A stretch of 64,000 nt of DNA from Sugiyamaella lignohabitans (GCF_001640025.1 NC_031672.1:1116001-1180000), one strand, 5' to 3'. Counted from the first letter of the stretch, positions 43,782 through 55,033 are shown. Notes: a model not told the origin generated them from the sequence alone. A program made the numbers and translations.

Positions 43782-44318
43782 TTACAGCAAAACGGCGGCG
43801 GCAGCGAGGACGGGCACCAGGAGACCGGCTTGCAGGTACGAGGCTCCGTTGGACTGCTCGACGTTGGTGGGTTGCACGATGGTGGTGTTGTCGGTGGCAG
43901 TGGCATTGGTGGTGGAGTTGGAGACGGCGCTGGTGGTGGCAGCGGCGGTGGCAGAGGCAGCCAAAGTGGAGTTGACGATGGCGACAATGTCGTTGGGGGT
44001 AGGGGCAATGGTGGCCGAGGTGACCTCAGTAGAAGAAGAGGCGGCGCTGGAGGAGGTGGTGGTGGTGGTCACAGCAGAAGAAGAGGGGGAGGAAGATGAA
44101 GAAGAGGAAGAAGAGGAGGAAGAGGAAGAGGAGGTGGTGGCCTCAACAGAAGAAGAAGAGGACTCCTCAGAAGTGGTGGTGGCAGCAGCAATGGTGCTGA
44201 CAACGTTGGTAGAGAGAACGTGGGTGACAACAATGGTGCTGGTCAAGGTGGTGGTGGCAGATTGGGCCATAACAGAGGCAACAGCGGCGGCTGAGAGAGC
44301 GACGGTCTTGAATTGCAT
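43782..44318 (-). CDS. Ser/Thr-rich GPI-anchored cell-surface protein
   Basis: 178 residues. N-terminal signal peptide, about 19 residues (MQFKTVALSAAAVASVMAQ), then a Ser/Thr-rich stalk with a long uninterrupted Ser run, several Asn-Ser/Thr sequons, and a C-terminal GPI signal: small residues around NGASYLQAG followed by LLVPVLAAAAVLL. It should be O-mannosylated and fixed to plasma membrane or wall glucan. No catalytic or adhesin domain is visible, so the role is structural or spacer by inference. The gene uses strongly biased GCC/ACC/TCT codons on its own strand. A TATA box lies about 125 bp upstream of ATG 44318, suggesting high expression. Confidence 0.9.
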   Translation of the reverse strand: MQFKTVALSAAAVASVMAQSATTTLTSTIVVTHVLSTNVVSTIAAATTTSEESSSSSVEATTSSSSSSSSSSSSSSSPSSSAVTTTTTSSSAASSSTEVTSATIAPTPNDIVAIVNSTLAASATAAATTSAVSNSTTNATATDNTTIVQPTNVEQSNGASYLQAGLLVPVLAAAAVLL

Positions 44319-46375
44319 TTTTAAAAGATTGTTGGTTTTTAAAGAGTTGTGAAGTAAAAGAATGGACGTCTGTAAGACTTTTGGTGAACCTGGTTGATTT
44401 TCGAAAAAGTTTTCACTTTTTTTAGTGCAGTGTCTGTTTCTTATATAATTTCAGGTGTGGGATGGCCATTTCGCTTTCTGTCTTCTTCTTCCCCCGGGCA
44501 AAATCTCAATTAAGGACTACACACTGAACAAATCCGCTTTTTTTTTTTCTTTTCACTGGTTTTTCTTGTTTAAGATTTTCATGCAATGCACTACAACACT
44601 ACTCTATTTCGCTATCCGAAAGCTGGCTCCCACTCAAATGTGCAAATTGACAATTAAATTGTCACCATTATTGCCGTTTAAGGTAGCAGTCCATGCACTG
44701 TTCAACGTTCGATAGGTACCTTTGACATCCCAGATAACCTTTCGCATTGCAGTCTATGCCGCTGTCAACTCCACATGTTATACCTTATCTACTACAACGA
44801 ACACATTCAAATAACAAAAATTCTTTCAGTTTTAATTTTGTCATTGGAATTTGGAGAATACTTCGCAAATTGCCATGAATTTGTCAGTTGAAAATATCTT
44901 CACCATATGTCGCATACATCTTCCTCGAGCGATCAATCACCGTAGATCCTGAAAATCTTTTCCATATAACAACACCAGTAGGACCTGGCCCAATTGAGGA
45001 TACATATGCAATGCGCAATTAAATTGAAATTTTGTGAGGCCTGCTTCTCTCAAGCCTATGTATGTACAGTAGGCTATTCGACCTGATATTAGGGTCGCTG
45101 TGAGCCGCTAGAGCCTGCTTAATGGGGAAATTCAATCTCTAAATCAAGACGGCCCCCGATTCTATTGGGTAGCTCAGTTGCCCAAAGCCCAATGTCTAGC
45201 ATTGCCCTAAACTGGTCTCCGAACGAGTCATTTCCAAGACTGGGAGGTGACCTAGGCAACCATCTGCTTGACACAGACCCACAGGCTCGAGGAAACCAGA
45301 AAATTATTTGTAGTAGTAGCAGGGTAATTAGCCGCAGTCGAAACCGCAATATTACCAGAAAAAATAACAGTAGAAGTCAGGCTGTGTTAATTGTTTAGTT
45401 TATGTACTGGTACTGGTGCGATATCAGACCAGTGCAGATATAAATCTAGTTATAGTTATAGTTTTGAGGTAAAAGTAAAAGCAGTTCTTACAGTTTGTAA
45501 AAATCAGAACTGCCGTACTTGTGAAGTGCTTGTGAAGTGCCTTTGAAGTGCCTTCGAAGTGCTTGCAGAAGTGCTTGCAGAAATACTTGCAGAAGTCCTC
45601 CTAGCAGTACCCTCACAAGTCCCCCCTCCCCCCCCCCCCCCCCCCACTCATAGTAAAAGTGCCGTAGAAGTAGTAGATCAGGATGCAGCTACGGCGAGTG
45701 CCAGGGTAGTAAGGATAACCAGTAACAGCTTCGGGAACCGCTCCGCCAGCAGGCAAGCAGGCCGCCGGGCCCAGCGGGACGTCTGGCGCCTCTTTCTGCT
45801 GCAGCCTTCCTTCCTAGGCAACCACATCTCAGACCACCCATCTCAGACATACCGTGATAGCGCCGTGGCCAAGTCCAAACTCCCAATAGCGAACTCATTT
45901 CGCCGATAAAGTTTCAACTCCCGAAGCTTAATCCACACAGTCATCCCCACCCTGCTCTTATCTGTTTCCCCCCCTGGAGCCCACTCCGCATCACCCATGT
46001 CGGCAATTTCTGAACCAGCAATTGCTTCATAAAATCTCGCCACCATCTTCGCTTGCTCAAACCAGACCAGCTGCCCGGCTCTATTGCCTTGCCACTTATT
46101 TCTTTTGTTGAAAAAATTTTGCACTGTGCTTCTACCGCCAAACGAATCAAGACAAATACCCTAGCTTCTAAAGCCCTTTCCCAGCGCCAATTCAACCCCG
46201 ACTAATCCTAACTATTACCCTAACATCCACACAATTTTCAGTCACCTACTAACTCGGGCTTTTTGCCCTAACCTAGAAAAATATTTTCCTGTCCTTACCC
46301 GGATGCACCTCTCGCTGACCCGATACTATTGCGTCGGGCGAGTGGTCCCCGGGCTCTCTCCGGGTCCTGCCGGTG
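44319..46375. other. Gene-poor region
   Basis: Holds the GPI-gene promoter, repeated GAAGTGC words at 45524-45595 and a 20-base C run at about 45627-45646. Weak open frames near 45843-46124 lack an ATG and family signature. Confidence 0.45.
44441..44450 (-). promoter_or_regulatory. TATA box of the GPI-protein gene
   Basis: TTATATAAG motif on the minus strand, about 125 bp before the start codon. Confidence 0.6.
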
Positions 46376-46436
46376 TGCCTCCGGCGGCTGGGGCTCCGCC
46401 CCAGACCCCGCGGCTCCTCTCGCTGCGCTCGAGTCG
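46376..46436 (+). repeat. GC-rich element, left half
   Basis: Lone left half; GACCCCGCGGCTCC body. Confidence 0.9.
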
Positions 46437-46539
46437 TTGCGTGGGGGCCTTGTGTGGAATAGTGCTTGTGGATGATGTGCTTTGTATGGTGCATATTTAC
46501 AAACTGTAAATGTGATTTTGGTGTAAATAAACCAACAAT

Positions 46540-47368
46540 CAGGGTCATTGTTTTGAGTGCCAAAGACAGAGGGTGCTACTAACTCAGTAATTTTGGAGTG
46601 GCAATTGAGGTTTCCACTGACGTATTTCAAATACAGTCCAGTCAAGTCATTACTCTTGATACTAAATAAAATTAATGGCCAGACCACTGGTATCACCCAG
46701 GCTCTAGACTTCGGTTTCAAGTTGTTCTCGGTTATAACAATGCAGATCTTTTCATTTACCCCAGTGAAAACAACATTCCCGAAATCTCAGCTGTCCAAAA
46801 ACTGGATTGCTTTAAACTAGGTCATATACTGATAAAATTGAAGCTACCACTGTTATAATTGAGTGTCTTTATTTGCGATGAGAGTGGTACGAAAATGATG
46901 ATACCCCGTTAGAAGTATACACCTAGATTGAACATCTAGGCCGGGTAACATGGACCTCTTATCCTCTCAGAAGAGAGCTCGTACGATTCCTGAGCGCCGG
47001 GTAACATACGGTCTCCCAACAGTTGTCCCTGCTACCAATTATCATAACGATTTAGATAGAGTATATGAACACTCTGTAATTATATCACCATCCATTCTTA
47101 CACCCCTTATTCGCATTATATAGTCACATTGTCTGGCTCTGATTTTATTTCCCTGGGAATCTAGCCAGACATTAACACCCAATTGACCCTCTGGACACTT
47201 TACATTGACCACGGCAGAGACTCTCTCAAACGGCCAAGTCATTCCGTAGCAAGGAAGCCACCAGATCACAAGCTCCGACAAGCGACTGAGAGCGAGATGG
47301 CGATGCACTGGCGTCATAGTGCTTGGTGCATAGGCAAGCGAGGTTCGTGATCTCGTCATCTCGCTCAT
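46540..47368 (-). pseudogene. Possible decayed gene, unknown family
   Basis: Two minus-strand open stretches have protein-like composition. One is 47042-47368 (108 residues from ATG 47368, including VNVWLDSQGNKIRARQCDY). The other is roughly 46540-46786, without an ATG (including KSNDLTGLYLKYVSG and ITELVAPSVFGTQNNDPD). They are separated by stops and a 250 bp structured patch. They may be exons or a broken gene; no family recognised. Low confidence. Confidence 0.2.
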
Positions 47369-47409
47369 AGCATGTACAGCTCAGGGGGTAAAAGCCAGGG
47401 GGCACATAT

Positions 47410-47549
47410 TGCCTCCGGCGGCTGGGGCTCCGCCCCAGACCCTGGTTGCTCCTGCTTCGCAGGAGATTTCAGAGTCCCCAGACGAAAACGACTCGAGCGA
47501 AGCGAGAGGAGCAGCGGGGTCTGGGGCGGAGCCCCAGCCGCCGGAGGCA
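47410..47549 (-). repeat. GC-rich element, complete
   Basis: Reverse orientation; core eroded to GTCCCCAGACGAAAACG. Confidence 0.93.
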
Positions 47550-48043
47550 AACGCCGGGCAAAGAGTTTTGCCGGTGGAATGCCGACCGAGCCGGCTTGGA
47601 CCAATAGTTTTTTCACAGGTAACAAAGTAAGGCCACTTAACTTAATTTTAGTTAGAGTTGGTTGGGTGTGCAGTGTCTCCAGCACGTTGAAGCATGTGAT
47701 AGCAAGCTACCAGCAGCGACCCTGCAGAACAATCTGAACATGAAACCGAGCGGGTGGTACCGCGGCAGCTGGCTCTGATGCCAGTTCTATTCGGGACTTA
47801 TGAGAAAGAGCCATTCGGTAACTAAAGAATCAAGAGTTGGGTCGTTTACCAGCTGGTCAGAATACAATGGAAACGAAAGGGGGATATTACAGTTGAAACA
47901 ATAGGCCAGAGAAGGGCAAAAGTGCAGCCAATCCATCTGCCGATCAGTGAACCCGCCAATCTGTGTTTACCAACGCCCTTTCTAAGTAAACAGTCTTCTT
48001 CTTTATTCTTTACAAAAATAGAAATCGCTAATGGTGGGGTGGC

Positions 48044-48104
48044 AGCCTCCGGCGGCTGGGGCTCCGCCCCAGACCCCGCAGCTCCTCTCGCTTCGCTCGA
48101 GTCG
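48044..48104 (+). repeat. GC-rich element, left half
   Basis: First base is A-G-C-C rather than T-G-C-C. Confidence 0.88.
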
Positions 48105-48210
48105 GGCGAGGGGCATGCGGCGCCGTTTTCCATCCTTGGAAAATAGACCCCATTACAACCCCTCGAATCTCCATCTCCCGAAAAACCCAGCTTTACACCG
48201 TCCCCTCGCT

Positions 48211-48271
48211 CGACTCGAGCGCAGCGAGAGGAGCAGCGGGGTCTGGGGCGGAGCCCCAGCCGCCGGAGGCA
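48211..48271 (-). repeat. GC-rich element, left half (reversed)
   Basis: Pairs, tails inward, with 48044-48104 across a 106 bp spacer. Confidence 0.9.
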
Positions 48272-48624
48272 ACACCACCCCCAGAACCCGAGCCGTGAGG
48301 ATTGTTTCCAGTGGGTTCTAGCGACGCAGGTTCCCCAACTTTAAAATCGGCATCGGCGTTTGGTGTCGCATGGAGACAAGCGTGGATTGCTATGCATGGC
48401 AAGTCTGGTGCACATCGGTGTCTGTATGTGTGCGGTTATGACGAGATGGAGACTAATTTGTTTGCTATAATGAACTTTATTCATCATACCCCGTTCCGAA
48501 TAGGTTAGAGAATGCCAGGAGGTGGTGGCAATAGCAATCAAATCGTTGCCTTCTCTGGCAGTTACTGGAGACGCTAAGCCCTTCTGTCCATGTGTTTAGT
48601 GTTTAATACTCGTCTTTTCATTAG

Positions 48625-48632
48625 TATATAAG
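48625..48632 (+). promoter_or_regulatory. TATA box of HSP12
   Basis: TATATAAG, 150 bp upstream of the ATG. Confidence 0.65.
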
Positions 48633-48774
48633 GTGATTGATTTCCCGTCTTGTCTTTATTTTTAATTCATCATCATCATCTTCTCTGATTGTATTAACTC
48701 ATTTGTCTGTTACTACAATTAAATACTACTTCGCATTCACATCTCAACTCAAACTACACTAAACTACTACTACA

Positions 48775-49140
48775 ATGTCTGACGCTGGAAGAAAGAACTT
48801 TGGTGACAAGGTCAGTGAGAGCTTGACCCCTGACTCCCAAAAGACTACCTACGACTCTGTCAAGGAGACTGCCACTGATGCCTATGACAAGGCCGCTGCC
48901 AACCTCACTCCTGACTCTCAGAAGTCTGTCTCCCAAAAGGCCGGTGACGAGTTCACCGGTGCCAAGAACGACCTCTCTTCTGCCACCTCCAAGCAATCCT
49001 CTGAGACCTCTAGCTCTGCCTCCGAGGGCTTGAAGGGCATTGTCGACACTGCTGCCGACTATGCCCACCAAGCTGCTGACTACATCCGTGGCACCGGTGA
49101 CTCCACCACCACCACCGGCTCTACCGGTACCACCAAATAA
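48775..49140 (+). CDS. HSP12: Hsp12/Hsp9-family stress protein
   Basis: 121 residues beginning MSDAGRKNFGDKVSESLTPD, the hallmark N-terminus of the Hsp12/Wh11 family. This small, disordered, highly charged protein associates with membranes and stabilises them under heat, osmotic, ethanol or stationary-phase stress. Two SLTPDSQK/NLTPDSQK repeats are visible; the C-terminal part is Ser/Thr-rich with a short amphipathic stretch (VDTAADYAHQAADYI). It has no Cys or Trp. Codon use is strongly biased toward GCC/CTC/AAG, consistent with high expression. A TATA box precedes it. I looked for CCCCT stress elements just upstream and saw none convincing. Confidence 0.96.
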   Translation: MSDAGRKNFGDKVSESLTPDSQKTTYDSVKETATDAYDKAAANLTPDSQKSVSQKAGDEFTGAKNDLSSATSKQSSETSSSASEGLKGIVDTAADYAHQAADYIRGTGDSTTTTGSTGTTK

Positions 49141-49258
49141 ACTGGTTCACTGGCATGACGTGTGAACAGGTTCGCTCAGGCCCCTGAGGCTGCCTCTTCA
49201 TGTTATATAAGTTATTAATAAATATTTTCGCGCGAACTATACTCGAGGGAGGGAGTTC

Positions 49259-49320
49259 TGCCTCCGGCGGCTGGGGCTGCGCCCCAGACCCTGGTTGCTC
49301 CTCTCGCTGCGCTCGAGTCG
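49259..49320 (+). repeat. GC-rich element, left half (duplication unit 1)
   Basis: Loop TGC, tail with CTGCG. 119 bp past the HSP12 stop. Confidence 0.92.
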
Positions 49321-49544
49321 GGCTTCGGGAATGACAGAATAGCATTTTCTGGAGGATGGTTGCAAGTTTTTCACCGGCTGTTGGTTCACACCCCCCTGGA
49401 TGCCCCGCCAACTCAGGGGAACGTACCCCGCAGAGTGCATGCTATCACCAACCGTTCCTTATCTTGCGTAATCACAGCTCCGACTACGGAGTCAGCGCAT
49501 ATACTACCACCCTCCTCCCAGAACAAACCCAATCCCCTCGCAAT

Positions 49545-49599
49545 CTCCTGCGAAGCAGGAGCCACGGGGTCTGGGGCGGAGCCCCAGCTGCCGGAGGCA
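49545..49599 (+). repeat. GC-rich element, right half (unit 1)
   Basis: Tail hairpin intact; head has one substitution (CAGCTGCCGG). Confidence 0.9.
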
Positions 49600-49618
49600 G
49601 GTACTGGTAGTGGGGTTG

Positions 49619-49680
49619 TGCCTCCGGCGGCTGGGGCTCCGCCCCAGACCCTGGTTGCTCCTCTCGCTACGCTCGAGTCG
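49619..49680 (+). repeat. GC-rich element, left half (unit 2)
   Basis: Loop TCC and tail CTACG, so it differs from its unit-1 partner at both variable positions. Confidence 0.92.
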
Positions 49681-49905
49681 GGCGTCGGGAGTGGCAGATA
49701 GCATTTTCTGGAGGATGGTTACAAGTTTTTTCACCGGCCGTTGGTTCACACCCCCCTGGATGCCCCGCCAACTCAGGGGAACGTACCCCGCAGAGTGCAT
49801 GCTATCACCAACCGGTCCTTATCTTGCGTAATCACAGCTCCGACTACGGATTCAACGCACACACCACCATCCTCCTCCCAGAACAAACCCAATCCCCTCT
49901 GCAAT

Positions 49906-49960
49906 CTCCTGCGAAGCAGGAGCCACGGGGTCTGGGGCGGAGCCCCAGCCGCCGGAGGCA
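49906..49960 (+). repeat. GC-rich element, right half (unit 2)
   Basis: Consensus head, unlike unit 1. Confidence 0.9.
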
Positions 49961-49979
49961 GGTGCTGGTAGTGGGGTTG

Positions 49980-50034
49980 TGCCTCCGGCGGATGGGGCTC
50001 CGCCCCAGACCCCGTGGCTCCTGCTTCGCAGGAG
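49980..50034 (-). repeat. GC-rich element, right half (reversed)
   Basis: Abuts unit 2; one head substitution (GGCGGATGGGG). Confidence 0.88.
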
Positions 50035-50433
50035 AGTATGAGTAGGTCGGAGGCAGCTGGGTTTTTGACAGGTGGGATTTGACGGGCTTTCGCCGGTCCG
50101 AATGTGGGTGCTCCCTCCCACGCTGGGGGAGAGTTGGGCGGTGGGGGATGTGGGGGCGGCTGGGATGGAATCGGATGAGGGTGATGACTCGGATGCGAGC
50201 CCGGAATGGCCCGACTGTGCTCGCTTATCCTCCAATGGGCGGAGCGGAGAGTGGAAACTGTGCAGGTGTTGTTTGGGTCGTCGATCGCGTTTGATAGATT
50301 GGCTCTTATCCAGCCAATAGAAGGCTGCATAGATAAGAGACGTTATCTGCATTTGGCACTGATCGGCTCCACTAATATTCAGCGATGAACTGGCCGGCTA
50401 TTGGCGTTGCAAAAATGTCACGTCAAACTAGAA

Positions 50434-50805
50434 TTATTGAGATGATATGGGTATCGTTGGATAGGGGGTGTTATGGTTTAGAGATCTGGGTAGAAAACTC
50501 TGAGAAATTGTGTGACCTAGACCGGAAAATAGAGTGTTGGTTGCGGCAGAACAATGTTGGGTCCCCTGTGAGACAGGAATATCATACATAGATCGGCGGT
50601 GACGATCTACGGTTTGAACACGCATAAGTCCGTGTCCACCTGTAAGGGTCAACACTAGTCCGTTTGCCAACGGTAGAGTTTTGACAGTAAAATCGGCTAT
50701 GGGTAAAGGAATTACCTCAGAATCCGAGAAATGCACCACCAACCCCGTCTTAGTTGCGCACGATTGCCGTCCGTTTAGTTTACACGGGTAAAATCCCAGT
50801 AATAA
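50434..50805 (-). pseudogene. Possible gene remnant, unknown
   Basis: An uninterrupted minus-strand frame of about 120 codons with no ATG near its beginning but protein-like composition (VVHFSDSEVIPLPIADFT, LPLANGLVLTLTGGHGL). It could be an internal exon, a decayed gene or chance. No family recognised. Confidence 0.15.
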
Positions 50806-51990
50806 TTACTGACTCGTTCGTCACCTGTTTTTCTTTTTCTCACAGTTTATGCTCCGAGACATAACATAATAGGTACCGACCGATTTAGCCCGCCCCATCG
50901 CCATCTAATTCGACTACAGGTACACTGAGATCATCTCCTATCCGATATTTAATAGACCAATGGGTTAAACCGTAAAAAGGGTAAACAACAGCGAGCATAA
51001 TACATAACGGGATTAAGTTTAGAAGTACGTTAGTTAGTTAGTTAAGAGATAATTACTTGCCTCCTTTGGATTACCTGTTTATCCAGTTACTAGCTGACAC
51101 TGGTATACGAAACGATTTAACTATTTTTTTTTTTTTTTGTTTTTCTGTTTTACTGTTCATCTCTTTATCATTTTTGTTACACTATTTTTTGATCTAGCAC
51201 CACATCTGCACCGATTTGTGCTTAGAGGGGGAGCTCTGTTACTACTGTAAGTATCACTATGGATTAGTGGTGAGTTCACTGTTATTACCGGGTTATATGC
51301 ACTTGCTTGCCGGCCCGCTGGTAATTGTGTGTGAGATCTTTAGATGATTTGTTCTGTATTTACTTGTTGTCTTTGATTTGACTTGTTACTAACTTTTGAG
51401 TATTGAAATTCACTGCAGACCACTGTCTGAATATTGTTACCACTACTTTCAACGCGATAAATACTTGTCATTGAGGTTGTTGGTTGTTTAAATTGATTAT
51501 AAATTGGAGTTGGCCGAGGGATTTATTAATCGACATCAGTCAGTTTGATAGTACCACTTCCAGTAACGACACCGAGCACAAACTATCAACTACCAACTAC
51601 CAACTTGGAATCTTGTAAATTACTATCACCAAATACCAGTATTACCGACTGCCACTACTGCCGACAGTCACTACCAACAATTCCTACTGCCAAGTGCCAG
51701 TTCTAACTTCTACTATCGACTGTTTCTACTTTCGACTACCAATACACCTTCTGACTGGCGTTTCCGTTGGCACTTTTCGCTGGCACATAGTGCGACCTGT
51801 ATCGATTCAATTGACATTTCCCTTGCTGAGCTGCTGTTCGATACATAGCATCATAGCATAGCAATCAGCAAACCCACTTTTCAATTCTTTAGTAATTCTG
51901 CCTTTTTTTGCCCTTCACACTGCAGTCGACTCTAGTCTTGCCACAAATTACGCCCTACAATCTATATAATAACACATCTCATCCACTTTT

Positions 51991-54957
51991 ATGCTGCCTG
52001 GTCTGCTTAAAATGATGATAATGGATGACATAGGCCCATCTTTTGGCGGCGACGACACCAGCTCATCGTCACCTCTTCCGAACAATATGCACCATGGTCA
52101 CATTCGCGCTGCTTTAGACTTTATCGGCAGTAATACCACTGATCCATTAGTAAAGAAAGAATCTGCCGAAGACACTTTTCAACTACCGAGTGCTCTATAT
52201 TTTGGAAACGGTGAGATGACCGACGACGATATGAACATCACTGATGAAAATACTGCTTCAAATGCAGCCACTGCTGCAGTATCGTCATCATCTACCTCGG
52301 TGTCGGGTCAAGGTTCATCATCGTCTTCTTCCTCTACATCGGATATTTGGAAAATGTACTCTAAAGCGAGGTTTTCAATGCTTCCCAATCGAAGTCGTAT
52401 TGAAAATCTCACTTGGAGAATGATGTCCATGGATATTGTGAATGCTAGAGCTAATAACAATCTTACACTAGCATCGGCTCATCCTATATCCATGTCATCC
52501 GGTGTCGATAATTTACAGTCTGGATACCAGCTTGCTGACGGATATCCGCAATTCAACTCAGTTTCCAGTTCTATCAGAAACATGCCTACAAATCACCAGG
52601 TGCCAAACATGAACACGTCAGGTGCACCCGATTCAAACGAATGGAGCGCTTATAACCAGCATCGTCGCAGCCAGTCGATTGACACGTCACAGCGACCCTT
52701 TCAACCTGCAAATGGCCAGGGTCAAATGGGTCAGTTCAGTGTAAACGACAACCAGCAATCCCATCTTCAGCATCAGCATCAACAACAGCAACTACAACAA
52801 CAACACCATCACCAACAACAGCAACAGCAGCAGCATCAACAACATCAACAACAACTTCAGCAGCAACAACAACAACAGCAACAGCTATCATATCGGTCGC
52901 AATCAAATAGCAACCTTCATAGCCAAGCTCAACAACCATCACGACTTCAATATCAGCCAACAGCAGCTGATCTGTCATCTTTACAACCCCAGAAACCCCA
53001 TGGAAGTCCGTCTTTTGCTGCTCTGTCGCCAAGTCCATCCGCAAGTCAAAGTGGTCCTGGTTCTTTCGACTATGCTGCTCATATCAAGAAGTTGAACAAC
53101 ACTATACATCAAAGAGAACATGCTCCACCATTATCACGAGGAACTTCGTTCTCCCGTAAGAGACAGGCAAACTCCCCACTAGCACTGGCTGCCGAGGGTG
53201 TTTCTCCCGCTGCTACTAGCAGCAACCATGATATGCAAAATGAGGACGGATTGGTGTTTGGATTTGCTACTCCCGAAGAAGAGGATAACCGGTTTAGATT
53301 CTCACTGGATCCGTTGGTTATTGAAGGTTTGGATGGAGGACTATTTGGCCCGTCTCGACCGGTATCTCCAAAACCATCGTCTAATGCCCACAGTTTGACC
53401 ACTGCATCACCTTCGGTTCTCAACAGCCAGCATCAGCATCATCACCAACAAAGACATCATTCCTCTTCATCCAATAGCATTCAACAATTCAACTCATCTT
53501 CCTACTCATTCCATTCTACTGCCAACCCACGAGACATTCTCACACATTCCCATTCATCATCCACTGCTTCTATTTCTGACATGTACCAACTTCCTTCATC
53601 AATCCCATCTTCAGCTATTTCCAGTGGAGCCACTACTCCGACCTTTTCAGTTGCCAATGGACGAGAATCGATCTTTTTCGACTCTATTGCTAAACCAAGA
53701 GATGACCGACGAGCACGATTTTCAGTTGGCATGGCATCGTCTCCAGTTGGCAATGGTTGGCAAGACTCGGTACCACATCCACGGTCATATTCTGATGTCA
53801 ACAATACTCTTCCAGGATCATGGCATGGAGGTGAACACAGTCAAAACGCAAGCAACACGAGTCTTAGTAGCAGCATGTTTCAACAGCGCCAGCTCCAAAA
53901 TGCTCGTCATGAGTCTGCCATGTCTCTAGACATCAACAACAATCCCATGGCCGATTCGTCTGGTGCAAACAATCCAAACTCTAACAACCCATCTTCGTTC
54001 CAGCATATCCATCCATCGCAACTTCACAACGGGTCCCCATCTCTTCAAAGCGAATTATTCCAAATTGGAAGTTTGCCAAACAAGTCTTCTACTTTCTTCT
54101 CTTTGGATACACACGATGAGATGGACGAGGTTCAGTTCAACCAACCTCAAGGTTGGAAACCCAAGCTCACCAAGACCAACTCCGCTACTACCACATCTGT
54201 CCTATCACAACGTCTGGCTAACAGTCGGAAATCGACAGTTGCTGGTGGTGCAACGGGAGTAGCTCCATCTTTAGCTGCTGCTGCTAGTGCTGCTATCGCT
54301 TCGACAGCAGTTGCGACACCCGAGAGTGAATACAGTTCACCGACATCCACGCCTTCAGGAACAGCAACTCCAGGAGCATCCGAGTCCAGAACAGATTCAC
54401 CATCTGCCGCCAGCAAACAAACAACCTCCAAACCTGCTAAAGAAACCAAACCTGCTGTTAGCTCATCCTCGACTTCAACTCCCATGTCCTGTACCAACTG
54501 TCTTACCCAGACAACACCACTGTGGAGACGTAACACCGAGGGTCAACCGCTCTGTAACGCCTGTGGACTGTTCTTAAAACTCCACGGAGTCGTAAGACCA
54601 CTTTCCCTGAAGACCGACGTGATCAAGAAACGAAACCGGGGTAATGGAGAAGAAGAAACCACCACTACTAGCGGCAACAAACCACGGAAATCCAGCTCCC
54701 GTCGCGGATCCATGGTTTCTGAGCGAGGATCTGGCAGTGCACCTGGATCACGACGTCAATCGATGACCAAAGCACGACCCAAGGTCACCCCAACCGTAGT
54801 AGCCGAGCAACTTCCCGCAACCGAGAAACAGCCCCGACAGACCACCAAAGTCAAACAAGAGCCCTCCGTTACCGTCACCTCGGCCATCGAAGACACCCCC
54901 ACAACATCCCCCGAAAGACGCACCGGCCAGTGGGACTGGCTGACCATGACACTATAG
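51991..54957 (+). CDS. areA: AreA/Gat1-type GATA nitrogen regulator
   Basis: 988-residue nuclear activator of nitrogen-catabolite genes. It has three diagnostic parts. Residues about 116-146 ([25 protein letters not shown]) are the fungal GATA-factor N-terminal domain. One GATA zinc finger has C834-x2-C837-x17-C855-x2-C858 ([28 protein letters not shown]) and a basic tail that reads AGATAA-type sites. The C-terminus WDWLTMTL corresponds to the AreA/NIT2 end that binds the NmrA/Nmr1 repressor. A Gln/His tract lies near 52760-52880 (about residues 257-297), with Ser/Asn-rich stretches between. Gln3 lacks the C-terminal box, so AreA/Gat1 type is preferred. Single exon. Regulation by nitrogen is inferred from family. 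Confidence 0.94.
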   Translation: MLPGLLKMMIMDDIGPSFGGDDTSSSSPLPNNMHHGHIRAALDFIGSNTTDPLVKKESAEDTFQLPSALYFGNGEMTDDDMNITDENTASNAATAAVSSSSTSVSGQGSSSSSSSTSDIWKMYSKARFSMLPNRSRIENLTWRMMSMDIVNARANNNLTLASAHPISMSSGVDNLQSGYQLADGYPQFNSVSSSIRNMPTNHQVPNMNTSGAPDSNEWSAYNQHRRSQSIDTSQRPFQPANGQGQMGQFSVNDNQQSHLQHQHQQQQLQQQHHHQQQQQQQHQQHQQQLQQQQQQQQQLSYRSQSNSNLHSQAQQPSRLQYQPTAADLSSLQPQKPHGSPSFAALSPSPSASQSGPGSFDYAAHIKKLNNTIHQREHAPPLSRGTSFSRKRQANSPLALAAEGVSPAATSSNHDMQNEDGLVFGFATPEEEDNRFRFSLDPLVIEGLDGGLFGPSRPVSPKPSSNAHSLTTASPSVLNSQHQHHHQQRHHSSSSNSIQQFNSSSYSFHSTANPRDILTHSHSSSTASISDMYQLPSSIPSSAISSGATTPTFSVANGRESIFFDSIAKPRDDRRARFSVGMASSPVGNGWQDSVPHPRSYSDVNNTLPGSWHGGEHSQNASNTSLSSSMFQQRQLQNARHESAMSLDINNNPMADSSGANNPNSNNPSSFQHIHPSQLHNGSPSLQSELFQIGSLPNKSSTFFSLDTHDEMDEVQFNQPQGWKPKLTKTNSATTTSVLSQRLANSRKSTVAGGATGVAPSLAAAASAAIASTAVATPESEYSSPTSTPSGTATPGASESRTDSPSAASKQTTSKPAKETKPAVSSSSTSTPMSCTNCLTQTTPLWRRNTEGQPLCNACGLFLKLHGVVRPLSLKTDVIKKRNRGNGEEETTTTSGNKPRKSSSRRGSMVSERGSGSAPGSRRQSMTKARPKVTPTVVAEQLPATEKQPRQTTKVKQEPSVTVTSAIEDTPTTSPERRTGQWDWLTMTL

Positions 54958-55033
54958 ACTATGATTTACGACTGTACGTTTAATTTTTTATTTCTAATCT
55001 AATAATACATCCATTTTTCGCCTGATTCCTGCC

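Larger units (their letters stand above)
47550..48774. other. HSP12 upstream region
   Basis: Two half-elements, then about 500 bp of promoter with a TATA box. No other gene seen. Confidence 0.5.
49259..49979 (+). repeat. Tandem duplication, two copies of a 360 bp unit
   Basis: Unit boundaries: 49259-49618 and 49619-49979, period 359-361. Each unit contains a left half-element, about 225 bp of shared sequence (for example AGCATTTTCTGGAGGATGGT at 49341 and 49700) and a right half-element. The copies differ by scattered substitutions and single-base indels. A third unit starts at 49980 with a right half in reverse. Confidence 0.93.
49141..51990. other. Tandem duplication followed by GATA-factor upstream region
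   Basis: 49259-50034 holds the tandem duplication and its GC-rich copies. 50040-51990 is gene-free apart from a doubtful minus-strand remnant at 50434-50805. The last 500 bp is rich in ACTACC/CCAACTACCAA words, likely leader of the GATA-factor gene. Confidence 0.5.

Noticed and set aside
43651..44352. Long plus-strand frames opposite the GPI-protein gene
   Set aside because: Antisense shadows of the Ser/Thr/Ala-rich coding strand, which has a signal peptide and GPI signal.
45165..45240. GGGTAGCTCAGTTG, reminiscent of a tRNA D-arm
   Set aside because: No B-box (GGTTCGAATCC-type) or acceptor stem at the proper distance. I found no supportable tRNA in the window.
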